Of a stretch of 64,000 bases of DNA, positions 1-12,350 are shown in pieces. The number at the start of each line of letters is the position of its first letter. Within the stretch, counting starts at the first letter, position 1. The notes below the pieces were generated by a model. It saw nothing but the letters and a program-made list of their open reading frames with translations, was not told where the DNA came from and did not search any database. Where the stretch lies: assembly GCA_949361645.1 (NCBI GenBank), contig OX442415.1, forward strand, positions 7,715,573 through 7,779,572. The letters run 5' to 3'. The stretch is from Spongilla lacustris (Eukaryota > Porifera > Demospongiae > Spongillida > Spongillidae). The translations under genes and the position numbers were made by a program.

Positions 1-120
1 CTATAACCCTTAGTTTCAGCCTACACATGTATAGTGCCAGTATTTTGGGGGTGATAGTGGATCATGGAAAGGGGAGGGGAGTACATAGTATGAAGAGGGG
101 ATTCGAAGATGCCTCCTTAC

Positions 121-3116
121 CTGTTGTCTCTGTGGCAGTATCTGATTCATCATGTGATTCAAACTTCTTTAATATAAGAGGTACCGTTTCATCCTTTCTC
201 TCATCTTTGACCTTGGTGGTCCTTACAGTAACAGAGTAATGGAGGTCCAGACATGACACAGACACACCATTTTCATCAGCACACTCTGGAAACTGTTGAA
301 TATAAACAATGATCATTTGCACATGTGATGGGGGTATAGAATAGAATTAGAAGTACATGTATATGTTTGAGAAGCTTTTACTCATTGGGTATTAAATGCT
401 GATCAGAATAACTGTGCATGGATATTGCATGTACACACACCAAATTGTCATTTTATATTATACCAGTTGGACTGGAGCCATGGTTACCTCTAAATCCTTT
501 TCCTCAATATGTTCTTTTAAAGCACTCCTCTGAGGTACTCCTTTGAGGTATTCCTTCTGCTTGTGTTTCAAATGAACTAACCAAACCTGGAAGGCTGCTT
601 TGGCACAAAGGGAGAACAGAGCAATGGCCACCACAATTAGCAGTAGAAATATTTTGACAGGTGTGCTCCAAATATCTGAAGGAGGGGACCCCAACAGGAT
701 CATATCTGGACATGTGGAGCTGCAGTGAGGACTGGAGCAGCTGTCCCTGAAGGTCACAACTGAACTGTAGCGGTTGGGGTACCACTGGCTTAGAGCATCT
801 CGGATTGTGGTCTTATTAGATCCTATCTGCATGGTGCTCCATGTGTCGGACTGCATGGATTGGCTGAATAGTGGAGGAATGCATTTTATACACTGGACAG
901 TAAACCTATATGCGGTTTATGTGACATCCTTGTATGGATTGCCATTAATCAGCTTAATTGCTAGTCATGCACAAATGTTTATTGTAATGAAACTCCACAT
1001 TCCACATCAGGCCACACTCTGCTGTGCACTGTGGCTAGAGGGTCAGTGAGAACCTGGTACGAAAGAGGTAGAAATCTGCGAGCAACTGGGGTGCTCTTAT
1101 TGGAAAGGGCTGAATGAAGCCATAGTAAGGATGTTTAGGTGAATGCACATGTATGGGTCTCCTAGAAGTAATGTAACCATTGGTATGGTTTCACCACACT
1201 TCAAGTACCACACATATACATGTACATACAGTCCTACATTTCTAATAAATCTCTCATCATCTGCTGAGTGCCCTAACACCATAAATACTAAGCCTCTCCG
1301 ATTTTCTCCTCCCTCCCTCTTTCTTGATTCATTGTCCAGTGCTTGGATGCTACAATGTATTACAGGCTTAACCATAGCTGCATAAGACCACTCTTCTCCA
1401 CTTGTTTACAAACAATCTAAGACAAACTTCAACTGATTTTTAAATGCACACATGCACTGAAATTTTGTGCATACATTTGTAAAATGTTTTTTTATTTGAC
1501 TAATACCATTTTTATTGATCACTCTATTCCCCACTAACATCATGTTTACCAACTATGCATATATTCCAGGAACATATACTGTTGGACTTTGGTGTTTATT
1601 GTTTTGTAATTCTTTTCATACGCTACCCACACACATTCTTATGCATACATGTAACTACCTAATGTATTGCCACACCACACATGCACATATACATGTAACA
1701 TGTTACCTTGTAAAAACATAGTATATCCCTCATCTCTATAATAACTCACCTGAAAGCTCCAAATGACACAGTCACATCCACAGCCTGTGTACCAAGTAGG
1801 TTTCCGTCTCCCCAAAGTGTTGATGTCACCAAGTAGATGTGTTGGAAGCATTCTGTCACATAATAGCTCAAATGTGCACTGGTCACTGATTGCAGGCTCT
1901 CATTCATGGCTCCTCCATACTCTGATATTGTCTGAAGGAACTTTACAGCCAGACCAGCTCCGGCATCCTTTGATTGCCCCGCTGCAGTAGCTTCCAAACC
2001 GATGAGAGAGTTAGCCAACAGGTACACGTCATACAGGCCAAATACCATGAACGTCGAGATGTCGTTGGATGGGTAGTATTCTGGAGTGCTGAGCATACAG
2101 AAAGCTGAGAAGCAGCACGGGGAACCTCTTGAAGTGTCCCTGCAGGTCACACTGGTCGTGTCCGTTGCTGTTATGATGTTGTACACACTATTTTGCGCAG
2201 TAGACTCGTTTGATGCTATACCGACGAATAGTTCCTTAACGCTGCCCTGAAAATTGATAAACCACGATGAGTCCGCAATGACGCTCAGATTGGCGCCCGT
2301 AGAGCTGTTCCGCAGCAACTGCTGTGTCCAGTTGGCATGGTTAATCACACCCACGCCCCCTGCGCTAGAGCCGACAAGCGTCACGGTGAAGCTGTTAGCG
2401 AGGCCATCATCCATCAGCTGCCGAAGGGCCCCGCGATAGATTTCTTGCCCTCGAAAAACAAACGGCAGTTCATTTGGGGAATTGAGGAAACAGCTAGTAA
2501 AGAAAGTTTTCCCAATGTTTGCGCACGAGTTGTAATCTTTACTGTAGCACTGATCATAGAGTTGTTTGGAGATATTACACTTGAGAACGGGACTGTTGGC
2601 TAGCCATAGGTCACTGCTACAATACGGAATAATAACACGGGTGTGGTTGCAAAAAATTGGGTTGTTGGTGCAGTTGTCGTCTAGGATACCTTGTCCTTGT
2701 ACTGAAATACCAGTTTTGAAGTAGCTCGTGTTCTGGAAGGTCAGTATGGAGGTCACAAGTGGAGAGACAAATGTAGCCAGAGGTGTGTTAGATGATATCA
2801 TTGCGTTTTTAGCTCCTAAAACGTTGTAATTGATCAACGGAGCGACCGATAAAGACTCACTGCTTTCGAACTTTCTCCTAACTGCTTCGCTAAAATACCG
2901 CTTGTTGCACGTATCTGGAGAATAGCAACCGCCTCCACTCTCGAGAAAGATGATCCAATGTCCAGGTGATCGTCCACGTGCAACAAAGTAGCCAGCTGGG
3001 GTGTAGTCATTGCATAACGCGTTCGGGTCACTGATAACATTCCAAACCAGGTTATCTCCAACTGTGACGCTCAGAAGAAATCCCGCTAGGACGTACACAG
3101 TGCAAATCCTTTCCAT
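121..3116 (-). CDS. Notum/pectin-acetylesterase-like ectodomain with TM segment and cytosolic extension (5' part of gene)
   Basis: Exons run 3116-1750, 863-488 (alternative donor gives 464) and 292-121; the gene continues past the left edge. Exon 1 ends AG|GTGAGT in phase 2 and exon 2 follows TTCAG in the matching frame; exon 3 follows AACAG in phase 0 and ends CAG|GTAAGG. Exon 1 encodes about 455 residues: a signal peptide (about 1-20), an oxyanion-type loop ESGGGC (59-64), the nucleophile motif GSSAG (249-253, Ser251), a likely Asp282 in ADSSWF and a likely His426 in CFQH. Many Cys and N-x-S/T sites fit an extracellular esterase fold. Known Notum removes palmitoleate from Wnt; related enzymes deacetylate pectin, so the substrate here is open. 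Exon 2 adds a hydrophobic helix (FLLLIVVAIALFSLCAKAAF) then basic residues. Exon 3 encodes LDLHYSVTV and VPLILKK, which resemble the start of an ABCG-type ATPase domain. That last point is inference. Confidence 0.82.
864..1749 (-). other. Intron 1 of the Notum-like gene
   Basis: This 886-base stretch lies between a donor reading CAG|GTGAGT at 1750/1749 and an acceptor TATTCAG at 864 on the minus strand. Translating across the join keeps one open frame. It contains a TACATGTA-rich stretch but no coding sequence that I recognise. Confidence 0.75.
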
Positions 3117-3344
3117 CTCGCAGAACTAACTGTGCGCATACAGGCAGGGTAAGAAATATTTAAAGTACTATTTCTAGAGAATTTATCAATGAATGATGAA
3201 AGCAGTTTTATTGCTTCACTGCAAATAATTTGGTTGCTACATTTACGTCAAACCAAAATTTGGTTTGACGTACACAGTGTTAAACAAATCTGGTTTACAA
3301 GTGAAAGCACTTTTTTTTTAAGTTTAATCCTTTATATCCATATT

Positions 3345-3770
3345 CACAGCATACCAGAAATTGGATATGACCTTGGTGTACGAGGGGGTTGGCAGCCTCA
3401 GGCTCAAGCACTTTTTGATGTACGTGTGATAGACACAAATGCACCCTCTGGTGTTCAAAGAAGTGTGGCAGCAGTCCTGTCATCAGCTAAAGGAGAAAAT
3501 GCAACAATGCAGCTAATATGCTAGACTAGCCTCATTTACACTATGTGTGGTGTCAGTTGATGGTGCCTTGGGATATGAAGCAACCTACTATCTTAAACAC
3601 ATCTCTGAGCACATCTGTATGAAATGTGGAAAGTCATATGGAGAAGTGATGGGATGTCTGCCGACCAGTTTGTCGTTTGCCATCATTAGAGCCCCCGATT
3701 TGTGTCTCCGGGGTAGATGGAGGAGTGCTTTGGATATGGCTGATGGGATAGGACTATGTAAGTGTTTCTT
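3345..3770 (+). pseudogene. Retroelement (RT-associated) C-terminal fragment, plus orientation
   Basis: Two out-of-register frames (3345-3524 and 3547-3765) encode a tail domain that I recognise from reverse-transcriptase proteins common in sponges and cnidarians: GVRGGWQPQAQALFDVRV, then SVDGALGYEA and FAIIRAPDLCLRG. A stop at 3522-3524 and a frame change separate them, and the conserved WIRARL stretch is degraded. Function: remnant of a retrotransposon polyprotein, not a host gene. It points toward the minus-strand remnants that follow. Confidence 0.7.
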
Positions 3771-3952
3771 TTTTGGTATAATCGATTGTATATTAATTTT
3801 AATTATTTATTCCCTGTTTATTAATATTATATAGAATAGATATAAATACAATACAACGGTTACAAGTAACGTAAAAATGAATATGAATACATGCACATGC
3901 CCAAAACTTGAGACACAACAAAAAAATACACAATAAACTACACTACTAAACA

Positions 3953-5060
3953 AGAGGCTGCCTAACAATCATTGCACAGGCATTGTTCTTCTGCAAAGCA
4001 ATGGCAAGCCTTTGATATATATAGCCAGCAAGATATGGATGAAACTGGCTAATCTGATCTGTTGGCCACCATTTTGGCCAGAGTCTTGAAAATTGGTATA
4101 CAAGTTGTGCCCCAACCACCAAAAGACTCAACAGCCAAAGGAACAAAAAGTATATGTTTGGCATCTAAACTTTGTTAGTACTCCTTCCGCTTTTGTTCCT
4201 CTCTCCAATGAGCAGCACAAAGTTGTCCAGACTGTGTGTGGTGGTAATCTAAAAAATGAACCTGTGTAGGGCTGACAAAAGTGATGTCCATTGCTAAAGG
4301 TTCACCTCTAGATCCAGTTAGGAATGTATAAATGCTTGATACCAGGCAGAATGTATGGTTATTTCAGATGTCGAGGTGAAAGGGCTGCCTGAGAAGCCAT
4401 GCGAAATATTGTATCGCGAATAGCATTGTGACGTCTGGTTAGATCACCATTCACTTTACAAACAGTCGCATGGTACCCAGACCTACATGTACCTTGGTCA
4501 TGATGACAAAATGGACACTTGGAGTCTGCACTAAAATCTTCTGCCCCCAACCACCATCTAGCTACAGCTCTCCATTCATGTGGTGAAAGTGTTAGACCAA
4601 GATGTTTGTTTGGAATCACTGATAGCCATGCTGAAGCATATGGAGCAGAGACTGCTGTTAGTCTGGCTCTGCCAATTTGAAGTGGAGTCGACTGGAACAG
4701 AGTAATTGTTTTATGCTTCATGTCATCAATGGTGGATGACAGTTTCTTTTGTGTTACCACAACTGGAAAAGAAGTGCACAAACCATCTGACAGACCAACA
4801 GTGAGGTTGTAATCTTCAACAGCTTTCCTTAGGTGAGCACATTCACCTGAAGTCGCATTCCTGCAAATATGATCCTTGATTGTGGAAGAGTTGGCGATCA
4901 CTGATGCAATGTAAGCAGCATTTGTATGCTCACTGACCTTTCACAAATCCAAACCACCATGCTTGAGATCAAGGGTACATTGCATCCATTTACAATCAGA
5001 AAGATTGCTACTTCCTTTACCAGAGGTGGTGAAATTATTCTGATATAATAACAAATATAC
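3953..5060 (-). pseudogene. Retroelement (RT-associated) C-terminal fragment, copy 2
   Basis: Reading the minus strand from about 5060 to 3953, frames encode LDLKHGGLDL, then ARLTAVSAPYASAWLSVIPN, then a CCHC-like zinc motif (CPFC, later H and C in GYHATVC) followed by RRHNAIRD. Further frame-shifted pieces run to 3953 (for example RLAIALQKNNACAMIV). Several stops and frame changes make it a dead copy. It lies directly downstream of another copy of the same family in the same orientation, so two insertions are probably in tandem. Confidence 0.72.
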
Positions 5061-6048
5061 CAAAAGAAAGAAACACAATAAAGTGTATGCCACCTGAGGG
5101 ACGTCAAGTTGTTCTAGCATTTCCATAAGCCTAATGGCCTTCTCCACTTTGTGTTGTAAAAAGGATAATGTTCCCAAGACGGAGGTGGAATTTCCTCTCT
5201 GGATTGCCACAGAAAGGCGCTGGAGTAAGAACTGGTAGGAATTTGAGTCTCCAGTGGTTTGGTGCAGACGATGGCCAAGGTCCTTAAATGTTTCAGCACC
5301 AAACGCACCAAGAGACTCACATGCTATGGGAACAAAGCAGTACTTAGCTCCAAGAGAGGAATACTTCTTCCACTTTTGAGATTCGGCCTCTGCTGCTACT
5401 AATCCTGGGCCTCTTTCAGCAGTGGAGAGATGTGATGGTGCCAAGGTGTCTCTGCATGTAGCATCCCACACACCTCCTCTTTCCAGGGAACCATTGAAAT
5501 TCCATCTGTCCTTTTACCATCAGATCTAGCTACTCCAGAAGGCTCCAAACGATCAGGTATTTTGCAGCTGACAGTGCTCTGTGGATGATGTCATTTAAGC
5601 TGGAATGCCTGGAGTGGCGACCTTCACTCCATCTATAGCTAAGGCCATGAGTAGCAAGGTCATTCACATGAGAACCACAATGGCGACAAGTGTGTGAATT
5701 GCACAAGGGAACACCAAGTCTGAGTCCAACTGCAATTCGGATGGTGGAATTATCCATTCTCAGGCCTATGGAGGATATAGGGAATGCATTTAGCCATTTT
5801 CCTGACTCTGGTGTGGATGCAGCAAGAAGACGAGCACGGGAAGATGGACTATCAGCATTGGCCAGCAGACCTTGAGCTACCAACTGCCTTTTTGGTAGAT
5901 CCCAAGCTTTTTGAAAACAAGAAGCAGGAGGTACAGGTGGGGCTGTGTTGTTTCCTTGGGACCAGTGGGATAGTGCAGACTCAACATCAGGGATGGAGGC
6001 ATTGTGTAGAGATGCATTATTATTCACAATACTAAAAGTAAAGTTCAT
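5060..6048 (-). pseudogene. Retroelement (RT-associated) C-terminal fragment, copy 1
   Basis: The minus strand from 6048 to 5530 encodes ARLLAASTPESGKWLNAFP, the motif RIAVGLRLG, a CRHCG zinc half-site and RWSEGRHSRHSSLND. After frame changes near 5545 and 5485 it resumes at 5471 with VWDATCRDTLAPSHL, VPIACESLGAFG and RLSVAIQRGN. These are in the expected order for this retroelement tail. The frame breaks and a Cys-to-Tyr change in the zinc motif (GLSYRW) show decay. Confidence 0.75.
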
Positions 6049-6059
6049 TTACTCAGTGG

Positions 6060-7070
6060 CATGTTTGGGAACGTAAATATTACCCTTGTGAGAGCATTTA
6101 CACTTAGGAATGTGGTCCCCACTGACTGGCGTCATATTAAAATAGATTATATACTAATGTAATATGCACATCATCATCCTATGCATTAATATGCTCAACT
6201 TATGCATTAGCATGGCGTGCATGCACAGTATCGAAATAAGGTGGTAAAAATTCAGTTGCCACGGAATACAAGTTTATGCAGCAAGACAACTGAAGAATGC
6301 CAAAAAAAACAAATTACAGCTGAGTGCACAAGGTGCTCACCGTTCACTTTTAGACCTCTGTATCTAACTGAAATGCTCTGTACACTGTGTAGTCTTGCAA
6401 CTTATACTGTACATGTAACTGATAAGAACACGTCCCCGTCGCATGCCAGCCATGTTAGACAATTCAAGCACTCAGCAAATTGTATGGCGTTAGCTTTTGT
6501 ATATGCATGCTGGATATAAAGGATTTTATTCATACAGTGTTTCGTTTGACAATTAATGTGAGTGCTGCATCGCACCAACTATAATTAACTGTTGGTCGCA
6601 GAAGTTTAGCAAAACAGCTTGATATATTGTAGTTACCAACTGCTGCATGACCAATGACACTGATTCGACTGAAAAAGCATTTCCAGATACATGTACGCGG
6701 TAACTCCATCACACGTGCGCGCTCTCTCTCTCGCTGAATGTGCCTTTATCCAGTCTCTAATAGCCGAGCATAACTCACAACAAAATGTATTGAAAGCAGC
6801 GGTGTCGGAAATAATATACATGCACAATGTATAAGCAACTCATCAAGAGGATGTGTTTCGGCCTGCGTCAGTATCAGGTATCTTACTGTCCGTAATCGTC
6901 TCCTGTATCGCTCGTATCACAATAAGCAAATCAGTGTCGGCCGTTAATTGGTATCGCCAATTCCTATAAGGAACCTAGCTGAGCTGGCCGCAAACTACAC
7001 TTGAACAACATTTGGGACATGATTTCAGGTTTTTTTGTGTTTAATTTTGACGTAGCAACAAATTTATTTT
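6060..7070. other. No gene recognised; includes a dispersed repeat also present at 59.2-59.45 kb
   Basis: I see no coding region. About 6690-6960 is related in inverted orientation to 59210-59460 (shared words include ATACGAGCGATACAGGAGACGA and GGTATCTTACTGTCCGTA read on opposite strands). The second copy lies inside a defined TIR element, so this is probably a fragment of the same transposon. Confidence 0.5.
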
Positions 7071-7072
7071 AA

Positions 7073-7250
7073 GCCAGGGTCAACTATCGGTAAGGTTTTA
7101 ATTTCAGCTATCGATTATGTAATCGAATTTTGGTACTCAAATTCCTCTACATCTAAAAAGCTTATCGGTAAGCTATACCTTACTGAACGGTGTATAATGA
7201 ACACCGCTAACTGCGCTAAGCCGGGAATAGTCGTGTTCAAAGGCATATGT
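7073..7250 (-). mobile_element. Fragment of M-type MITE, inverted copy
   Basis: Starts AGGGTCAACTATCGGTAAGG and continues with AAGCTTATCGGTAAGC and CCGCTAA. This matches the reverse complement of the right half of the complete M element at 39.73-40.29 kb. The other end was not found, so it is treated as truncated. Confidence 0.5.
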
Positions 7251-8490
7251 TGCTATGCCTTTTGGTGTACGTGATCCAGTAGGATGTGGGGCCTTCCTGA
7301 TTAGTTAATTCTTCTGATGTACATGTATACATGTAATTGCATGCATTGAAGGTTGTCATTTCATATCTGTTTTTGTACAAGGACGTGATCATTTGAATGA
7401 CCACTCCGAAATTGTACCCCATGCAGTACCAGCGAACCACAGAGTATTGATTTATACAGGCTATGTACGTCCGTACAGCCATAGTTAATGCTCTCAGGGG
7501 CGGGCGGAGGAATTAGAAAAAGGTGGTGTCCAATATGTATATTTGGGCTCCGCCCCAGAAAAATTTGGTATATAAGGCACATGTATTAAAAACACAAGGA
7601 GTTTATGTATCGCCGGAAAAGATTTATTAGCCACGCCGATAGCGAATCGCTTTTATGCGTACATACATAAGTATACCGTCTCTGATGAGTCACGTGATGC
7701 ATAGGTTTGGTGACACCGCCGTTTTGCAGCGCGATTTCCGTTATGTTGAACATTAACAATCGTTAACTACATCGTCGCAACAGCCGTAAGCCGTTGTCTA
7801 TATGTTTAATAAACAATTCCTAACTTTGTTTCAGCCTTCTACACTCTACACGAATGCCATATCATTTTCTACAGTGCATGCATGCATGACGACAGGTTCA
7901 TTTGAATAGCCATTTTGATTGTTACGCGAGATTATCCGGCTTTGCGATGCAAATATTCAAGAAAAACAGAGATCGCTTGAAAGCAGGTATGTTTACTGAC
8001 ATGTGGGAATGAATACATGTAAATGCATGTGTGTACATGTATTTAAAGCGCTTCTGTTGAAGCGTTGCACTGATGTGGTTGCTCGAGTCGAATATCAAGA
8101 AACGTATAGGTCAGATTTTGAATATAATGTTAATTAAAAGTAGTAATGATACAAATCAACGAGGCAAATCACGTGATCAAGGTAACGCTGCTATATGTGT
8201 CTATCGCTGTGGATAAGCATTCACTAGCATACGAAAGTCCTGTGAACGCACAAGTCAAGTGGTGAATGACAAAATCAGTTTTTAGAACATACACGAATCA
8301 ATTTTGCTTGTACTGACTCATTACAATCACTTGTCACAAGTGCACAAGTGCACATGTGTATAAAATGTTTTAGAAGTGTTCATGTACTAGGATGGTCAAC
8401 ACTCGCACTTGTTGTTTACAAATTATGAATTTGCTAGCTTTCATTCACTATGACGGAAGTATCATGCATAGCATGGTCTGGACCAAATAA
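7250..8490. other. No gene recognised
   Basis: AT-rich DNA with scattered CATGCATG and TACATGTA words. Translated frames look random, with no domain or splice-supported exon. Confidence 0.5.
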
Positions 8491-8491
8491 T

Positions 8492-8967
8492 TTACACTAA
8501 TACTGACAATTTGAAGACAGGAGAGGGGATGCGAAGAGGAAGGAGGGGTGAGAGAAGAAATTTAGCTGCAGATATGAAATTTTGTACAGCATATACACAA
8601 GCAAACACCTTGATACGCATGGCTCTATTTTCTTGATTGGACTGCTGGATTTCACAGGCACATGCATGCAAGGTTTCAGGCTTCAGCTGATCAAAATGGA
8701 CAACTTGCCAGTTACACTTGTTGAGGTTCTGTTGCACACCATAAATACTTCTCTAGTAGACTCTAGACATTGTTTCACTTCCTGATTTGGCAATGAAAAT
8801 GCTGCCATATACTTGGAGAAATGATCACTATAACTGGCTACCAAACCGTAACGATTTCCTTCCTCTGTTTCAATCAGAGGGCCCCTGCATGGCCACCATC
8901 TGCTTTGATGGTAGTCAGGGGTGCCTTTCATTTTGGTGCTGGTGTCTTTCTGCTAGCACATGCAGCT
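8492..8967 (-). pseudogene. Ty3/gypsy-type integrase remnant, 3' part
   Basis: On the minus strand the frames encode GNRYGLVASYSDHFSKYMAA, matching the core of retroviral-type integrases near the first catalytic Asp, then LPNQE, and further on VVHFDQLKPE, the typical post-integrase C-terminal motif. Stops and frame changes separate the pieces. Its upstream part lies beyond 11477, on the other side of an inserted hAT-like element. Dead retrotransposon remnant. Confidence 0.7.
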
Positions 8968-9537
8968 TAGGGTGTGTAACCGGTTATCAGGTTATTCGGG
9001 TTATTCGGATATTCGCAAAAACCTATCCGTTCGAATAGTAATTTAGCATTACTCGGAAAAATCGATTATTGGATTTGTTCTATTCGAAATAACCGGTTTG
9101 TGAATCTCCATTCGGAGGTACTTAGGTATTCGTCGTCCGCATCGACAATTCGTCCATTATTCGAATACCTTTTTATGACGATATCCGGATACGCGATTAC
9201 GATATTACATAATTTACTTCCAATTAATTTGAAACGTAACGTTAAATAACGTCACTGGTGTTACTATTTATATATACGTGGGGACGAGATCAGATGCACG
9301 GGCAGTAGCCAACAGATTTCCATCTTCACGAGTCATGACGACGGACAGCTCCAGCTACAAATCAAAGTTAGTTCGCTTAGTGCATTTCGAACCAGCTGGT
9401 TTCTTGCATCAATCTCTCTGAGCTGATATTGCCGCGATCGCATTTAGACCTACTTAGTTACTAGTATTTTCTAAACTCGCGATGGTGAAATTGAGGCTGC
9501 ATGGCTGGTGGTGCGTAAACTTCATCTGTGCATGCAT

Positions 9538-10885
9538 CAGTGGCGTGGTGGCCAGGGGGGCCGGGGGGGCAAATGCCCCCCCAGCGGGGCTTAAAAATGG
9601 GGGCGCCACCGAGCACAAGGGGCGCCTTAAAACGGAAAGGTTATAACCAAATTTATTTTTTCGATACGTAAATCATAGTCTAGGCAATTTAAAAAATCGG
9701 CAATCACTTGTTGGAACGAAGGCCTTAAGGCGCCCGGCCACCGTGCAATTTAGTACTATTGAAAATTTGACCGTATCATGTGTAATTAGAATACTCCCCC
9801 TCCGCCCCCACCGAAAAAAAAAGTCTCGTGTTTAAACGAGCGTATTTTCGTAATCATTAAAGCTTCAGCGTACCTGTTTCAGCATTTCAAGAAAGAACTG
9901 GTATCGCAACAGGATTTTAAAGAACAGCACTCAACTGCGTTCATGATTACGAAGATACGCTCGTTTAAGGACGAAACATTTTTTCGGTGGGGGTGGAGGG
10001 GGAAGCTTATTCGTGCATGGTACTTTACGGTATATCTCTTTGTCAATCTTAAAGACATTAGCGCTCGATCCTCGCACGCGCGCGCATGCATAGTCTGATC
10101 GGAATACATTTTTTAAAGAAATCTGATCGGAGCATCGTATCGCAAATGAAAGCGAAGAAGAAAGTCTTGATGAAGAAGCTAAACGTATGCATAGGTTTGG
10201 TTATGACTTGCATGACACTTGGATGCGCGGAGGAGTTATCAAGCTAAGTTTTGCTCAAGTCTTTAATACGTTTTATAGCTTTTCGAGGAATCAGAACATG
10301 CATTTTGATCTGCATGAACATGGGTGTAAGGACAAAGAAGAGACTGAGCAAGCTGTCACTGATGACATATGTAGAGAAATAGACAGAAATTATACCGTGG
10401 TACTATCCATTGCATTATCAATTCTCTGCAACCTCATGCATGAAATACCACGTTCTGGATGCTTTTTCTGAATTGTGCAAGCAGTATTCGATAGCAGTTG
10501 CAGTACGCATGCAGCTTTTCGGCACTAAATACGTCTCCGATCTATACCATGATGCAAGAATTAAAGGCCAGAGATTTACGTATTATCTCTAGAAAGGTTA
10601 GAAGGGCTCATGTTGACGACAGCCGGGTAGAGAAGAAACTTCTTATGTGCTTTTCTAATAAGGCCATTGTACAGCAAAGTTCATCCGAATTGTCCAGACT
10701 CCAGAGCACTTCTTTAACATCGCAATCTACCGTTCAGCCGTTCAGTTAGCGCATGTATAGTTACATATACAGTACATGTATTATAATTTACTCATACGAG
10801 CGTTAAAATGGGCTTCGGGGGGGGAGGGGGGGGCGCCAAAATATGCAAGTGCCCCCCCAGCCAAGAAGTAGCCACCACGCCACTG
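9538..10885. mobile_element. hAT element H2 nested in H1
   Basis: TIR CAGTGGCGTGGTGGC at 9538 and its inverse GCCACCACGCCACTG ending at 10885, with a perfect 8-base target duplication GCATGCAT at 9530-9537 and 10886-10893. The CAGTGGCG start and 8-base duplication are hallmarks of hAT transposons. Inside, 10145-10750 holds frames such as DKEETEQAVTDDICREIDRN that may be decayed transposase-derived coding sequence, but no intact transposase. Length 1,348 bases, so non-autonomous. Confidence 0.85.
9794..10004. repeat. Internal inverted repeat in H2
   Basis: About 60-base arms at 9794-9857 and 9942-10004 are inverse complements (CCCCCACCGAAAAA against TTTTTTCGGTGGGGG, TTTCGTAATCA against TGATTACGAA), separated by about 85 bases. 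It could fold as a hairpin or be a small foldback insertion. Confidence 0.6.
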
Positions 10886-11477
10886 GCATGCATGGTTCTA
10901 TTTTACTTTTGGCATCGGGTACGATATGTAGGTAGACCTCAGCGTGGCCACGCTAACTCAGTTCAGACACGCTATGTGGTTAGGCCAAGCGATTTACATG
11001 TAGGCCTATGTAGGTAGCTGTGGTTGTGTTCTGAGTGCATCTGGTGTGATGTGGGTTGCTGTGGATGCTGGCTGTACTGATCTGGTGTAATGTAGGTAGT
11101 TGTAGGAGGGTGTTTGGTGTGATGGGGGTAGCTGTTGTTGTGTGATGGGGGTAACTATGGTTGTGTGCCTCATGAGGGCACTGGTGTGATGGGGGTAAGT
11201 GTGTTTGTGTGCTGAGGGCATCTGGTGTTATAGTTTAGCTGTATAGGGGGTATCTGGTGTGATGTGTACATTTAGGTGGCTCAGTGAGCAGAAAACCTGA
11301 ATAACCTAGGTATTCGGCTGGCAAATTGTCAAAACCTATTCGGAAAAATCGATTTTCTTTTTTCAAGTATTCGGAAAAATCGATTTTCAGATCCAGAAAA
11401 ACCTGAAAAATCGATTAGTGTTTTAAAAGTATTCGGAAAAATCGATTTTTATTATTCAGGGGAGGTTACACACCCTA

Positions 11478-11720
11478 CACATGCTACATGCATATGCCTA
11501 ACACCACATTTGTACAGCCTTCTGATGACCAGGAGGCCAGTAAAATTACTTTCATAACTTATTCAACAGCTATAAAATCCTCCCCAATGTGTCCTATCAG
11601 GAGTCTATTATACATCTGCTTTAATATTTCAGCACGCATCTCTCTACATGTATGAACAACAAGTTGGTTTCTATATAAAGCAAGATCCATACTAGTTTTC
11701 CCGTTTCCTGTACAGTATTC
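11478..11720 (-). pseudogene. Ty3/gypsy-type integrase remnant, 5' part (zinc-binding region)
   Basis: On the minus strand the frames give LVVHTCREMRAEILKQMYN, GHIGE, and, after a shift, YWPPGHQKAVQMWC, matching the H2C2 zinc-binding domain that precedes the integrase core. The second Cys pair falls next to the H1 insertion at 11477, and the coding sense resumes at 8967. This shows H1 inserted into the older retroelement. Confidence 0.62.
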
Positions 11721-12350
11721 TAACTCTTCAGCTAGGAAAAAAACAGGCTCCTTGCTTCATTGTATAAGCCCTTAATGACAACACGTGATGGTTTGGTGAG
11801 ACTTTTTCCTTGCATTCCAAGACAGGTTTAAAACACAGGATCGCACAATTGAGATGTTCTGATATCCCGGGTTCTAACAATAGGTTCTTTACCAACTGGC
11901 AAGGTTCACAACATTAATACATGAGCTGGTTCAGTGTCAGCATACCATCCTCATCTCCGTTGTCTGAGCTTTCTAAGCGTCGACATGCAGTTTTACTACT
12001 GTAGGTATTCGACGGCTGTATCCAAAATCACATAAACACTTATTAGTTGAATGGTTTCCTGGTGTGAAATTATTGCAGCGGACTGATCGTACTGTATGGC
12101 AAGAGCGGTTGTATGGTCACTAATCATCGCTAGGCAACAGTTATATATTGAATGCCGAAGTGTTTGAATTACATATATATGCACTACACTGCAGTAGTCA
12201 AATTAAGCTAGACCACACGATGTAGTTAAGCCGTTATGCAATCATGCAACGCGATAGCATGCATGCATGCACGTACGTATACATAGGCCCCATGCAACGC
12301 TGGGCCATATTGCTAATAATATAGTTTTTTTTTTTGCCTTAGGCAGGTGA
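11720..12350. other. No gene recognised; distal duplicate of the region upstream of calmodulin copy 2
   Basis: Mostly unannotatable. The last 60 bases (GCAACGCTGGGCCATATT, then TTGCCTTAGGCAGGTGAC) match 44257-44309, which lies upstream of the second calmodulin-like gene. Confidence 0.5.

Larger units (their letters stand above)
8968..11477. mobile_element. hAT-like element H1 (outer), inserted in the Ty3 integrase
   Basis: Termini are inverted repeats: TAGGGTGTGTAACC at 8968 and GGTTACACACCCTA ending at 11477. Both subterminal regions carry repeated ATTCGGAAAAATCGATT. The flanks contain imperfect copies of AGCATGTG on the minus strand (one carries a 3-base interruption), compatible with an 8-base target duplication. 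No transposase ORF of its own is visible. It contains element H2 at 9538-10885 and a degenerate GT-rich minisatellite at about 11010-11260. Confidence 0.72.

Noticed and set aside
27..239. 70-codon plus-strand ORF at the left edge
   Set aside because: It is antisense to a splice-supported exon of the Notum-like gene.
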